A DNA stretch of 64,000 nucleotides from Oasisia sp. SBJ-2009 (lineage: Eukaryota; Annelida; Polychaeta; Sabellida; Siboglinidae): contig OZ024857.1 of NCBI GenBank assembly GCA_964017155.1, forward strand, positions 32,998,042 to 33,062,041. Reading direction: 5' to 3'. The position numbers and the translations under genes were made by a program. Positions 9,853-21,870 of this stretch are shown in pieces; position 1 is the first letter of the stretch; each line of letters begins with the position of its first letter. The notes beneath the pieces are model-generated. The model saw nothing but the letters and a program-made list of their open reading frames with translations. It did not search any database and was not told the DNA's origin.

Positions 9853-12358
9853 CATGTATCTACTGCAATTGATATAAGTCTGTCTCGTCTGCGTTTTCTA
9901 CATCTATTCATAATTGAGTTTCGTCCGCGTGTATCTCAGAGTGTTGATATTAGTTTGTATCGACCGCGTGTATCTATGTCTATTCATATCAATCTGTCTC
10001 ATCCGCGTGTATCTACATCTATTCATATAATCTGCCTCGTCCGCATATTTCTAAGTCTTTTCTTATAAGTCTGACACGTCCGCATTTTTCTACGTCAATT
10101 CATATAAGTCAGACTCGTCCGCGAGTGTCTAGATCTATTCAGATCATCAGTCTCGTTCGCGAGTATCTAAATCTATTCATATCAGTCAGACTCGTCCGCG
10201 TTTATCTATGTCTATTCATATAAGACAGTCTCGTCCGCGTGTATCTACATCTATTCATATATGTCAGTCTGATCCGTGTGTATCTAAGTCTATTCACCAA
10301 AGTCAGTCTCGTCCGGGTTTATCTAAGTTTATTCATATAAGTCAGTCTCGTCCGGGTTTATCGAAGTCTATTCATATAAGTCAGTCTCGTCCGCGTATAT
10401 CTAAGTCTATGCATATCAGTCAGTCTCAGTCGCGTGTTTTTAAGTCTATTCCTACCAGTCAGTCTCTTCCGCGTGTATCCAAGTCTATTGATATAACTCT
10501 CGTCTCGTCCGAGTGTATCTACGTGTTTTTGTATAAGTATGTACCGTCCGCGTGTATCTATGTTTATTCATACATGTCCTTCTTATCCACGTGTATCTAC
10601 ATCTATTCATATACGTCAGTATCGTCCTCGTGTATCTACGTATATTCATATTAGTCTGTCTCGTCCTCGTGTATCTACGGTAATTCATATAAGTCAGTCT
10701 CGTCCGCGGGTACCTAAGTCTATTCATGAAAATACGTCTTATCTGCGTTTTTCTAAGTCTATTCATATAAGTCAGTCTCGTCCGCGTGTATCTAAGTCTA
10801 TTCTTAGAAATCAGTCTCAGTCGCGTGTATTTAAGTTTGTTCACACAAGTCAGTCTCTTCCGCATGTATCTAAGTATATTTATATCGGTCAGTCTCGTCC
10901 GCGTGTATCTACGTCTATTCATATATGTCAGTCTGGTCCGCGTGTTTCTAAGTTTATTCATATAAGTCAGTCTCGTCCGGGTTTATCGAAGTCTATTCAT
11001 ATAAGTCAGTCTCGTCCGCGTATATCTAAGTCTATGCATATCAGTTAGTCTCAGTCGCGTGTATTTAAGTCTATTCCTATCAGTCAGTCTCTTCCGCGTG
11101 TATCCAAGTCTATTGATATAACTCTCGTCTCGTCCGAGTGTATCTACCTGTCTTTGTATAAGTATGCACCGTCCGCGTGTATCTATGTTTATTCATACAT
11201 GTCCGTCTTATCCACGTGTATCTACATTTATTTATATACGTCAGTATCGTCCTCGTGTGTCTACGTATATTCATATTAGTCTGTCTCGTCCTCGTGTATC
11301 TACGGTAATTCATATAAGTCAGTCTCGTCCGCGGGTACCTAAGTCTATTCATGAAAATACGTCTTATCTGCGTTTTTCTAAGTCTATTGATATAACTCTC
11401 GTCTCGTCCGAGTGTATCTACCTGTCTTTGTATAAGTATGTACCGTCCGCGTGTATCTATGTTTATTCATACATGTCCGTCTTATCCACGTGTATCTACA
11501 TCTATTCATATACGTCAGTATCGTCCTCGTGTATCTACGTATATTCATATTAGTCTGTCTCGTCCTCGTGTATCTACGGTAATTCATATAAGTCAGTCTC
11601 GTCCGCGTGTATCTAAGTCTATTCTTAGAAATCAGTCTCAGTCACGTGTATTTAAGTTTGTTCACACAAGTCAGTCTCTTCCGCATGTATCTAAGTCTAT
11701 TTATATCGGTCAGTCTCGTCCGCGTGTATCTACGTCCATTCATATAAATATATCTCACACGCCTGTATCTACTTGTATTGACACAAGTCTTGTATCGTCC
11801 GCGTTTACCTGTCAATTCATTTAAGTCAGTCTCGTCCGCGTGTATCTTAATCTATTGATATCAGCAGTCTCGTCCGCGTTTATCTAAGTCTATTCACATC
11901 AGTCAGTCTCTTCCGCGTGTATCTACGTCTCTTCTTATATCGTCCGCGTGTATCCATGTTTATTCATATAAGTCTGTCTTTTCCGCGAATATCTACGTCT
12001 ATTCATACACGTCAGTCTCGTCCGCATGTATTTAAGTCTATTCATATCAGTTAGTCTACTCCGCCTTTATTTAGGTCTATTCATTCATGTCAGTCGCGTC
12101 CGCGTGTATCTAAGTCTGTCTTTCCATATAAATCTATCTCGTCCGCGTGTATCTACGTTCACTCGTAGAAATCAGTCTCGTCCACGTGCATCTACGTCTA
12201 TTCATAGAAGTGTGTCTCTTCCGCATGTATCTACGTCTCTACGTATAAATCTGTGTCGTCCGCATGTATTTACCCGGGTATGTCTATTTATAGGTCAGTC
12301 TCTTCCGCGTGTATCTACGTGTATTCAAATTAGTCTGTATCGTTCGCATGTATCTACG
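9853..12358 (+). repeat. Family B monomer tract, end of left array
   Basis: Monomers as in 5200-7693, ending in catgtatctacgt at 12347-12359, where the sequence turns into family A. Confidence 0.9.
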
Positions 12359-12377
12359 TCGCTGTATCTACGTCGCT
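12347..12377 (+). repeat. B-to-A junction with 14-bp tandem duplication
   Basis: gtatctacgtcgct occurs twice in direct succession at 12350-12363 and 12364-12377. The first seven bases are B sequence, and the last bases (gtcgct) equal the A sequence resuming at gtcgcttttgcgggg. The duplication therefore spans the breakpoint and looks like a repair scar. Confidence 0.85.
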
Positions 12378-13290
12378 TTTGCGGGGTACGTATTCCATCG
12401 ATAAACGCGTTGCTGCGTTAGCAAGCAACGTTTTCGTTGGGTAAACGTGATTTCGCCTTTGAAAGCAACGTTTTTCCTCGGTAGACGCTTTTGCTCCTTT
12501 GCGGGAGACATATATTCTCTCGGTAAGTCAAAAACAGCTAAAACGTCGCTCACAAAGTCGAAAACGCGTTTACCGAGCGAAAACGTGTCTATCGAGCGGA
12601 AAAACCTTTACCGAGTAAAAACGTACCTCTTCAAGACGAAAATGCGTTCACCGAGCAAAAACGAGGCTCACTGAGCGAACATATTGTGATAAACGCGATT
12701 GCCGAGATAAAACGTGGCTCGCAAAGGGTGAAAAGCGTTTACCGAGCTAATGCGTCCCTCGCAAAGGCGAAAACGGGTTTACAAAGCGAAAACGTGCCCC
12801 GGAAAGGCGGAATTGTTTTCCGACGCAAAAGCTAAAGCAAAGAAGCCTCTCCCGAGCGAAAACGCATATTAACGAGCGAATACGCTATATAGACGCGTAT
12901 TCGCTCGTTAATATGCGTTTTCGCTCGGGAAACGCTTTTTAGCCTTTGCTTGTGTCTCTTCCTCTCGATAAAAAAGTTTCCGCCTTTCGGTGGCATGTTT
13001 TCGCTTGTTAAACGTACTGTTACCTTTGCAAGGGACGTATTAGAACGGTAGACGCGTTTCTGCCTCTGCGAGCCACGTTTTCGCTCGATATAAGCGAAAT
13101 CTTCGTTCGTAAGAAGCATTTTGGCCTTTACGTGAGAGGTTTCTCTAGTTACAAGCTTTTCGCCTTTGCGAGGGATGTTTTCGCTCGGTAAACGAGTTTT
13201 CGACTTTGTCAGCCACGTTTTAGCTCAATAAATGCATTTTCGCACTTGCGAACGACGTTGTAGCACCGTAATCGCATTTATCGCGTTGTC
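12375..13290. repeat. A unit a1, 916 bp (short)
   Basis: Unit borders here and below are set at the landmark gcttttgcggggtacg. The order is R, then F (from about 12525), then the palindrome at 12851-12929, then R. It lacks 18 bp near 13090 that the 936-bp type has. Open frames on both strands are repeat by-products. Confidence 0.9.
12851..12929. repeat. 79-bp palindrome in a1
   Basis: 35-bp arms 12851-12885 and 12895-12929, exact, with loop tatatagac. Confidence 0.94.
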
Positions 13291-14807
13291 GCTTTTGCGG
13301 GGTACGTATTCCATCGATAAACGCGTTGCTGCGTTAGCAAGCAACGTTTTCGTTGGGTAAACGTGATTTCGCCTTTGAAAGCAACGTTTTCGCTCGGTAG
13401 ACGCTTTTGCTCCTTTGCGGGAGACATATATTCTCTCGGTAAGTCAAAAACAGAGCTAAAACGTCGCTCACAAAGTCGAAAACGCGTTTACCGAGCGAAA
13501 ACGTGTCTATCGAGCGGAAAAACCTTTACCGCGTAAAAACGTACCTCTTAAAGACGAAAATGCGTTCATCGAGCAAAAACGAGGCTCACTGAGCGAACAT
13601 ATTGTGATAAACGCGATTGCCGAGTTAAAACGTGGCTCGCAAAGGCGGAAAAGCGTTTACCGAGCTAATGCGTTTCTCGCAAAGGCGAAAACGCGTTTAC
13701 AAAGCGAAAACGTGCCCCGGAAAGGCGGACATTTTTTTCCGACGCAAAAGCAAAGAAGCCTCTCCCGAGCGAAAACGCATATTAACGAGCGAATACGCGT
13801 CTAAATAGCGAAAACGGAAAGGCGGAAGCGCGTTTACCAACCTGATACATTCCTCACAAAGGCGAAAACGTTTACCTTAGCGAAAACGTGCCCCTGAAAG
13901 GCGGTAACGCTTTTTACCGAGAGAAAACGTCGCAACGAAAGGCGAAAAAGAGTTTACCAAGGGAAAACGCGTTTACCTAGCCAAAACGCGTTCCCCGAGC
14001 GAAAACGTGGCTCGCAAAGTTTCAAACGCGTTTACCGAGCGAAAACGTACCTTATAGAAAGGCGAAAAAGCCTTTACCGAGCGAAAACGTCACTCGCAAA
14101 GGCGAAAACGATTCTTTCGTAACTTTTGCAAAGACGAAAATGTGGTTATCGAGCGAAAACACGATAAACGAGCGAAAACGCCTTTACCAAACGAAGAAGT
14201 CCCTCGCAAAAGCAAAAATACATTTAACGAGCGAAAATGTGGCTCGCAAAGTTGAAAAGGCGTTTACCGAAAAAATGATGTCTCGCAAAGGAGAAAAAGC
14301 ATCTACCGAGCGAAAATATTGCTTCCAAAGGCGAAAACACGTTTACCCAACGAAAACATTGCTCGTTAAGGCAGAAACGCGTTAATCGAGCGAATACTTA
14401 CGGTAACAGATTTTTCGCCCGGTTAGTGCGTTTTCGCTATATAGACGCGTATTCGCTCGTTAATATGCGTTTTCTTTCGGGAAACGCTTCTTAGCCTTTG
14501 CTTGTCTCTTTCGCTTGCTAAACGTATTTTTACCTTTGCAACGGACGTATTAGCACGGTAGACGCGTTTCCGCCTTGCGAGCCACGTTTTCGCTCGGAAA
14601 AAGCATTTTCGCCTTTGCGAACGAAATCTTCGCGTTTTGGCCTTTACGTGACACGTTTTCTCTAGTTACAAGCTTTTCGCCTTTGCGAGGGATGTTTTCG
14701 CTCGGTAAACGAGTTTTCGACTTTGTCAGCCACGTTTTAGCTCAATAAATGCATTTTCGCATTTGCGAACGACGTTGTAGCACCGTAATCGCATTTATCG
14801 CGTTGTC
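13291..14807. repeat. A unit a2, 1517 bp (long)
   Basis: Contains the same flanks as the short units, but the two palindrome arms are separated by 614 bp of further F monomers. It also lacks one 40-bp monomer on the R side, next to gcttgtctctttcgc near 14500. The separating stretch matches, inverted, the diverged segment at about 1741-2330. Confidence 0.9.
13764..14481. repeat. Inverted arms (52 bp) around 614-bp interior, a2
   Basis: Left arm 13764-13815, right arm 14430-14481. They match at 49 of 52 positions; mismatches lie near the outer end and at one inner base. The arms include the full 35-bp arm of the short palindrome plus 17 further inner bases. Confidence 0.9.
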
Positions 14808-15743
14808 GCTTTTGCGGGGTACGTATTCCATCGAAAAACGCGTTGCTGCGTTAGCAAGCAACGTTTTCGTTGGGTAAACGTGATTTCGCCTTTGAAAGCA
14901 ACGTTTCCGCTTGGTAGACGCTTTTGCTCCTTTCCGGAAGACATATTCTCTCGGTAAGTCGAAAAACAGAGCTAAAACGTCGCTCACAAAGTCGAAAACG
15001 CGTTTCCGAGCGAAAACGTGTCTATCGAGCCGAAAAACCTTTACCGAGTAAAAACGGACCTCTTCAAGACGAAAATGCGTTCACCGAGCAAAAACGAGGC
15101 TCACTGAGCGAACATATTGTGATAAACGCGATTGCCGAGTTAAAACGTGGCTCGCAAAGGCGGAAAAGCGTTTACCGAGCTAATGCGTCCCTCGCAAAGG
15201 CGAAAACGCGTTTACCAAGCAAAAACGTGCCCCGGAAAGGCGGAATTTGTTTTCCGACGCAAAAGCTAAAGCAAAGAAGCCTCTCCCGAGCGAAAACGCA
15301 TATTAACGAGCGAATACGCTATATAGACGCGTATTCGCTCGTTAATATGCGTTTTCGCTCGGGAAACGCTTTTTAGCCTTTGCTTGTGTCTCTTCCTCTC
15401 GATAAAAAAGTTTCCGCCTTTCGGGGGCATGTTTTCGCTTGCTAAACGTATTTGTACCTTTTCAAGGGACGTATTAGAACGGTAGACGCGTTTCTGCGTC
15501 TGCGAGCCACGTTTTCGCTCGATAAAAGCATTTTCGCCTTTGCGAGCGAAATCTTCGTTCGGAAGAAGCATTTTGGCCTTTACGTGAAATGTTTTCTCTA
15601 GTTACAAGCTTTTCGCCTTTGCGAGGGATGTTTTCGCTCGGTAAACGAGTTTTCGACTTTGTCAGCCACGTTTTAGCTCAATAAATGCATTTTCGCATTT
15701 GCGAACGACGTTGTAGCACCGTAATCGCATTTATCGCGTTGTC
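14808..15743. repeat. A unit a3, 936 bp (medium)
   Basis: Like the short type but with the 18-bp cattttcgcctttgcgag stretch near 15530. Palindrome at 15285-15363. Confidence 0.9.
15285..15363. repeat. 79-bp palindrome in a3
   Basis: Exact 35-bp arms, 9-nt loop. Confidence 0.94.
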
Positions 15744-16661
15744 GCTTTTGCGGGGTACGTATTCCATCGATAAACGCGTTGCTGCGTTAGCAAGCAACGT
15801 TTTCGTTGGGTAAGCGTGATTTCGCCTTTGAAAGCAACGTTTTTCCTCGGTAGACGCTTTTGCTCCTTTGCGGGAGACATATATTCTCTTGGTAAGTCAA
15901 AAACAGCTAAAACGTCGCTCACAAAGTCGAAAACGCGTTTACCGAGCGAAAACGTGTCTATCGAGCGGAAAAACCTTTACCGCGTAAAAACGTACCTCTT
16001 AAAGACGAAAATGCGTTCACCGAGCAAAAACGAGGCTCAATGAGCGAACATATTGTGATAAACGCGATTGCCGAGTTCAAACGTGGCTCGCAAAAGCGGA
16101 AAAGCGTTTACCGAGCTAATGCGTCCCTCGCAAAGGCGAAAACGCGTTTACAAAGCGAAAACGTGCCCCGGAAAGGCGGAATTTGTTTTCCGACGCAAAA
16201 GCTAAAGCAAAGAAGCCTCTCCCGAGCGAAAACGCATATTAACGAGCGAATACGCTATATAGACGCGTATTCGCTCGTTAATATGCGTTTTCGCTCGGGA
16301 AACGCTTTTTAGCCTTTGCTTGTGTCTCTTCCTCTCGATAAAAAAGTTTCCGCCTTTCGGTGGCATGTTTTCGCTTGCTAAACGTACTGTTACCTTTGTA
16401 AGGGACGTATTAGAACGGTAGACGCGTTTCTGCCTCTGCGAGCCACGTTTTCGCTCGATAAAAGCGAAATCTTCGTTCGTAAGAAGCATTTTGGCCTTTA
16501 CGTGAGAGGTTTTCTCTAGTTACAAGCTTTTCGCCTTTGCGAGGGATGTTTTCGCTCGGTAAACGAGTTTTCGACTTTGTCAGCCACGTTTTAGCTCAAT
16601 AAATGCATTTTCGCACTTGCGAACGACGTTGTAGCACCGTAATCGCATTTATCGCGTTGTC
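15744..16661. repeat. A unit a4, 918 bp (short)
   Basis: Closest to a9 (20953-21870), at an offset of 5209. Shares with it tcttggtaag near 15890 and gaggctcaatgag near 16030. Confidence 0.9.
16221..16299. repeat. 79-bp palindrome in a4
   Basis: Exact 35-bp arms, 9-nt loop. Confidence 0.94.
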
Positions 16662-17577
16662 GCTTTTGCGGGGTACGTATTCCATCGATAAACGCGTTGC
16701 TGCGTTAGCAAGCAACGTTTTCGTTGGGTAAACGTGATTTCGCCTTTGAAAGCAACGTTTTTGCTCGGTAGACGCTTTTGCTCCTTTGCGGGAGAAATAT
16801 ATTCTCTCGGTAAGTCAAAAACAGCTAAAACGTCGCTCACAAAGTCGAAAACGCGTTTACCGAGCGAAAACGTGTCTATCGAGCGGAAAAACCTTTACCG
16901 AGTAAAAACGTACCTCTTCAAGACGAAAATGCGTTCACCGAGCAAAAACGAGGCTCACTGAGCGAACATATTGTGATAAACGCGATTGCCGAGATAAAAC
17001 GTGGCTCGCAAAGGGTGAAAAGCGTTTACCGAGCTAATGCGTCCCTCGCAAAGGCGAAAACGGGTTTACAAAGCGAAAACGTGCCCCGGAAAGGCGGAAT
17101 TGTTTTCCGACGCAAAAGCTAAAGCAAAGAAGCCTCTCCCGAGCGAAAACGCATATTAACGAGCGAATACGCTATATAGACGCGTATTCGCTCGTTAATA
17201 TGCGTTTTCGCTCGGGAAACGCTTTTTAGCCTTTGCTTGTGTCTCTTCCTCTCGATAAAAAAGTTTCCGCCTTTCGGTGGCATGTTTTCGCTTGTTAAAC
17301 GTACTGTTACCTTTGCAAGGGACGTATTAGAACGGTAGACGCGTTTCTGCCTCTGCGAGCCACGTTTTCGCTCGATATAAGCGAAATCTTCGTTCGTAAG
17401 AAGCATTTTGGCCTTTACGTGAGAGGTTTCTCTAGTTACAAGCTTTTCGCCTTTGCGAGGGATGTTTTCGCTCGGTAAACGAGTTTTCGACTTTGTCAGC
17501 CACGTTTTAGCTCAATAAATGCATTTTCGCACTTGCGAACGACGTTGTAGCACCGTAATCGCATTTATCGCGTTGTC
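16662..17577. repeat. A unit a5, 916 bp (short)
   Basis: Closest to a1 and a10; shares aagggtgaaaagcg near 17010. Carries gagaaatat where others have gagacatat near 16790. Confidence 0.9.
17138..17216. repeat. 79-bp palindrome in a5
   Basis: Exact 35-bp arms, 9-nt loop. Confidence 0.94.
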
Positions 17578-19082
17578 GCTTTTGCGGGGTACGTATTCCA
17601 TCGATAAACGCGTTGCTGCGTTAGCAAGCAACGTTTTCGTTGGGTAAACGTGATTTCGCCTTTGAAAGCAACGTTTTCGCTCGGTAGACGCTTTTGCTCC
17701 TTTGCGGGAGACATATATTCTCTCGGTAAGTCAAAAACAGAGCTAAAACGTCGCTCACAAAGTCGAAAACGCGTTTACCGAGCGAAAACGTGTCTATCGA
17801 GCGGAAAAACCTTTACCGCGTAAAAACGTACCTCTTAAAGACGAAAATGCGTTCATCGAGCAAAAACGAGGCTCACTGAGCGAACATATTGTGATAAACG
17901 CGATTGCCGAGTTAAAACGTGGCTCGCAAAGGCGGAAAAGCGTTTACCGAGCTAATGCGTTTCTCGCAAAGGCGAAAACGCGTTTACAAAGCGGAAACGT
18001 GCCCCGGAAAGGCGGACATTTTTTTCCGACGCAAAAGCAAAGAAGCCTCTCCCGAGCGAAAACGCATATTAACGAGCGAATACGCGTCTAAATAGCGAAA
18101 ACGGAAAGGCGGAAGCGCGTTTACCAACCTGATACATTCCTCACAAAGGCGAAAACGTTTACCTTAGCGAAAACGTGCCCCTGAAAGGCGGTAACGCTTT
18201 TTACCGAGAGAAAACGTCGCAACGAAAGGCGAAAAAGAGTTTACCAAGGGAAAACGCGTTTACGTAGCCAAAACGCGTTCCCCGAGCGAAAACGTGGCTC
18301 GCAAAGTTTCAAACGCGTTTACCGAGCGAAAACGTACCTTAGAAAGGCGAAAAAGCCTTTACCGAGCGAAAACGTCACTCGCAAAGGCGAAAACGATTCT
18401 TTCGTAACTTTTGCAAAGACGAAAATGTGGTTATCGAGCGAAAACACGATAAACGAGCGAAAACGCCTTTACCAAACGAAGAAGTCCCTCGCAAAAGCAA
18501 AAATACATTTAACGAGCGAAAATGTGGCTCGCAAAGTTGAAAAGGCGTTTACCGAAAAAATGATGTCTCGCAAAGGAGAAAAAGCATCTACCGAGCGAAA
18601 ATATTGCTTCCAAAGGCGAAAACACGTTTACCATTGCTCGTTAAGGCAGAAACGCGTTAATCGAGCGAATACTTACGGTAACAGATTTTTCGCCCGGTTA
18701 GTGCGTTTTCGCTATATAGACGCGTATTCGCTCGTTAATATGCGTTTTCTTTCGGGAAACGCTTCTTAGCCTTTGCTTGTCTCTTTCGCTTGCTAAACGT
18801 ATTTTTACCTTTGCAACGGACGTATTAGCACGGTAGACGCGTTTCCGCCTTGCGAGCCACGTTTTCGCTCGGAAAAAGCATTTTCGCCTTTGCGAACGAA
18901 ATCTTCGCGTTTTGGCCTTTACGTGACACGTTTTCTCTAGTTACAAGCTTTTCGCCTTTGCGAGGGATGTTTTCGCTCGGTAAACGAGTTTTCGACTTTG
19001 TCAGCCACGTTTTAGCTCAATAAATGCATTTTCGCATTTGCGAACGACGTTGTAGCACCGTAATCGCATTTATCGCGTTGTC
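17578..19082. repeat. A unit a6, 1505 bp (long)
   Basis: Same as a2 except for a 10-bp deletion near 18632 (caacgaaaac missing) and a 2-bp deletion near 18340, which together account for the 12-bp difference. Confidence 0.9.
18051..18756. repeat. Inverted arms around interior, a6
   Basis: Left arm 18051-18102, right arm 18705-18756; the same imperfect 52-bp pair as in a2. Confidence 0.88.
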
Positions 19083-20018
19083 GCTTTTGCGGGGTACGTA
19101 TTCCATCGAAAAACGCGTTGCTGCGTTAGCAAGCAACGTTTTCGTTGGGTAAACGTGATTTCGCCTTTGAAAGCAACGTTTCCGCTTGGTAGACGCTTTT
19201 GCTCCTTTCCGGAAGACATATTCTCTCGGTAAGTCGAAAAACAGAGCTAAAACGTCGCTCACAAAGTCGAAAACGCGTTTCCGAGCGAAAACGTGTCTAT
19301 CGAGCCGAAAAACCTTTACCGAGTAAAAACGGACCTCTTCAAGACGAAAATGCGTTCACCGAGCAAAAACGAGGCTCACTGAGCGAACATATTGTGATAA
19401 ACGCGATTGCCGAGTTAAAACGTGGCTCGCAAAGGCGGAAAAGCGTTTACCGAGCTAATGCGTCCCTCGCAAAGGCGAAAACGCGTTTACCAAGCAAAAA
19501 CGTGCCCCGGAAAGGCGGAATTTGTTTTCCGACGCAAAAGCTAAAGCAAAGAAGCCTCTCCCGAGCGAAAACGCATATTAACGAGCGAATACGCTATATA
19601 GACGCGTATTCGCTCGTTAATATGCGTTTTCGCTCGGTAAACGCTTTTTAGCCTTTGCTTGTGTCTCTTCCTCTCGATAAAAAAGTTTCCACCTTTCGGG
19701 GGCATGTTTTCGCTTGCTAAACGTATTTTTACCTTTTCAAGGGACGTATTAGAACGGTAGACGCGTTTCTGCGTCTGCGAGCCACGTTTTCGCTCGATAA
19801 AACCATTTTCGCCTTTGCGAGCGAAATCTTCGTTCGGAAGAAGCATTTTGGCCTTTACGTGAAACGTTTTCTCTAGTTACAAGCTTTTCGCCTTTGCGAG
19901 GGATGTTTTCGCTCGGTAAACGAGTTTTCGACTTTGTCAGCCACGTTTTAGCTCAATAAATGCATTTTCGCATTTGCGAACGACGTTGTAGCACCGTAAT
20001 CGCATTTATCGCGTTGTC
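19083..20018. repeat. A unit a7, 936 bp (medium)
   Basis: Follows the long unit, as a3 does, so short-long-medium occurs as a block twice (12375-15743 and 16662-20018). Confidence 0.9.
19560..19638. repeat. 79-bp palindrome in a7, one arm mismatch
   Basis: The right arm ends cggt instead of cggg, giving one mismatch at the outer end of the stem. Confidence 0.92.
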
Positions 20019-20952
20019 GCTTTTGCGGGGTACGTATTCCATCGATAAACGCGTTGCTGCGTTAGCAAGCAACGTTTTCGTTGGGTAAACGTGATTTCGC
20101 CTTTGAAAGCAACGTTTTTCCTCGGTAGACGCTTTTGCTCCTTTGCGGGAGACATATTCTCTCGGTAAGTCAAAAACAGCTAAAACGTCGCCCACAAAGT
20201 CGAAAACGCGTTTACCGAGCGAAAACGTGTCCATCGAGCGGAAAAACCTTTACCGCGTAAAAACGTACCTCTTAAAGACGAAAATGCGTTCACCGAGCAA
20301 AAACGAGGCTCACTGAGCGAACATATTGTGATAAACGCGATTGCCGAGTTAAAACGTGGCTCGCAAAGGCGGAAAAGCGTTTACCGAGCTAATGCGTCCC
20401 TCGCAAAGGCGAAAACGCGTTTACCAAGCGAAAACGTGCCCCGGAAAAGCGGAATTTGTTTTCCGACCCAAAAGCTAAAGCAAAGAAGCCTCTCCCGAGC
20501 GAAAACGCATAATAACGAGCGTATACGCTATATAGACGCGTATTCGCTCGTTAATATGCGTTTTCGCTCGGGAAACGCTTTTTAGCCTTTGCTTGTGTCT
20601 CTTCCTCTCGATAAAAAAGTTTCCGCCTTTCGGGGGCATGTTTTCGCTTGCTAAACGTATTTGTACCTTTTCAAGGGACGTATTAGAACGGTAGACGCGT
20701 TTCTGCGTCTGCGAGCCACGTTTTCGCTCGATAAAAGCATTTTCGCCTTTGCGAGCGAAATCTTCGTTCGGAAGAAGCATTTTGGCCTTTACGTGAAATG
20801 TTTTCTCTAGTTACAAGCTTTTCGCCTTTGCGAGGGATGTTTTCGCTCGGTAAACGAGTTTTCGACTTTGTCAGCCACGTTTTAGCTCAATAAATGCATT
20901 TTCGCATTTGCGAACGACGTTGTAGCACCGTAATCGCATTTATCGCGTTGTC
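20019..20952. repeat. A unit a8, 934 bp (medium)
   Basis: Two bases shorter than the 936-bp type: it has gagacatattctc near 20152 where the short and left-block units have gagacatatattctc. Carries the most altered palindrome of the array. Confidence 0.88.
20494..20572. repeat. 79-bp palindrome in a8, two mismatches
   Basis: The left arm reads cataataacgagcgtatacgc, which breaks two base pairs of the stem; the right arm is unchanged. Confidence 0.9.
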
Positions 20953-21870
20953 GCTTTTGCGGGGTACGTATTCCATCGATAAACGCGTTGCTGCGTTAGC
21001 AAGCAACGTTTTCGTTGGGTAAGCGTGATTTCGCCTTTGAAAGCAACGTTTTTCCTCGGTAGACGCTTTTGCTCCTTTGCGGGAGACATATATTCTCTTG
21101 GTAAGTCAAAAACAGCTAAAACGTCGCTCACAAAGTCGAAAACGCGTTTACCGAGCGAAAACGTGTCTATCGAGCGGAAAAACCTTTACCGCGTAAAAAC
21201 GTACCTCTTAAAGACGAAAATGCGTTCACCGAGCAAAAACGAGGCTCAATGAGCGAACATATTGTGATAAACGCGATTGCCGAGTTCAAACGTGGCTCGC
21301 AAAGGCGGAAAAGCGTTTACCGAGCTAATGCGTCCCTCGCAAAGGCGAAAACGCGTTTACAAAGCGAAAACGTGCCCCGGAAAGGCGGAATTTGTTTTCC
21401 GACGCAAAAGCTAAAGCAAAGAAGCCTCTCCCGAGCGAAAACGCATATTAACGAGCGAATACGCTATATAGACGCGTATTCGCTCGTTAATATGCGTTTT
21501 CGCTCGGGAAACGCTTTTTAGCCTTTGCTTGTGTCTCTTCCTCTCGATAAAAAAGTTTCCGCCTTTCGGTGGCATGTTTTCGCTTGCTAAACGTACTGTT
21601 ACCTTTGTAAGGGACGTATTAGAACGGTAGACGCGTTTCTGCCTCTGCGAGCCACGTTTTCGCTCGATAAAAGCGAAATCTTCGTTCGTAAGAAGCATTT
21701 TGGCCTTTACGTGAGAGGTTTTCTCTAGTTACAAGCTTTTCGCCTTTGCGAGGGATGTTTTCGCTCGGTAAACGAGTTTTCGACTTTGTCAGCCACGTTT
21801 TAGCTCAATAAATGCATTTTCGCACTTGCGAACGACGTTGTAGCACCGTAATCGCATTTATCGCGTTGTC
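20953..21870. repeat. A unit a9, 918 bp (short)
   Basis: Near-identical to a4 at offset 5209. Confidence 0.9.
21430..21508. repeat. 79-bp palindrome in a9
   Basis: Exact 35-bp arms, 9-nt loop. Confidence 0.94.

Larger units (their letters stand above)
7694..12346 (+). repeat. B higher-order unit 2 (4653 bp), left array
   Basis: B monomers 7694-8364, LINE 8365-9852, B monomers 9853-12346. Differences from unit 1 include atatgaaaatg instead of tttgaaaatg at the unit start, t at 9977, and a g variant near 11258. It ends at the same phase at which unit 1 starts, so the left array holds a whole number of units. Confidence 0.93.
1..12358 (+). repeat. 26-kb direct duplication, left copy
   Basis: This segment recurs at 26260-38617 with a constant offset of 26259. 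It covers the left A block and two complete B units. The copies differ at very few bases; I noted t/a at 3669 versus 29928 and t/c at 3722 versus 29981. Variants private to the second B unit (for example t at 9977 and 36236) are shared by both copies, so the duplicated block already contained two differentiated B units. The match ends where the left copy passes into family A at 12359 while the right copy continues with B. The true left end lies outside the window. Confidence 0.93.

Noticed and set aside
13764..14481. 52-bp inverted arms as terminal repeats of a DNA transposon
   Set aside because: The arms and the interior are ordinary A monomers, I saw no target-site duplication, and the same arms form the palindrome of the short units.
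14924..15376. 150-codon basic frame (SLAKAKTRLPSENV type) as a gene
   Set aside because: It consists of 40-bp A monomers read through three frames, runs into the palindrome, and is mirrored on the other strand.
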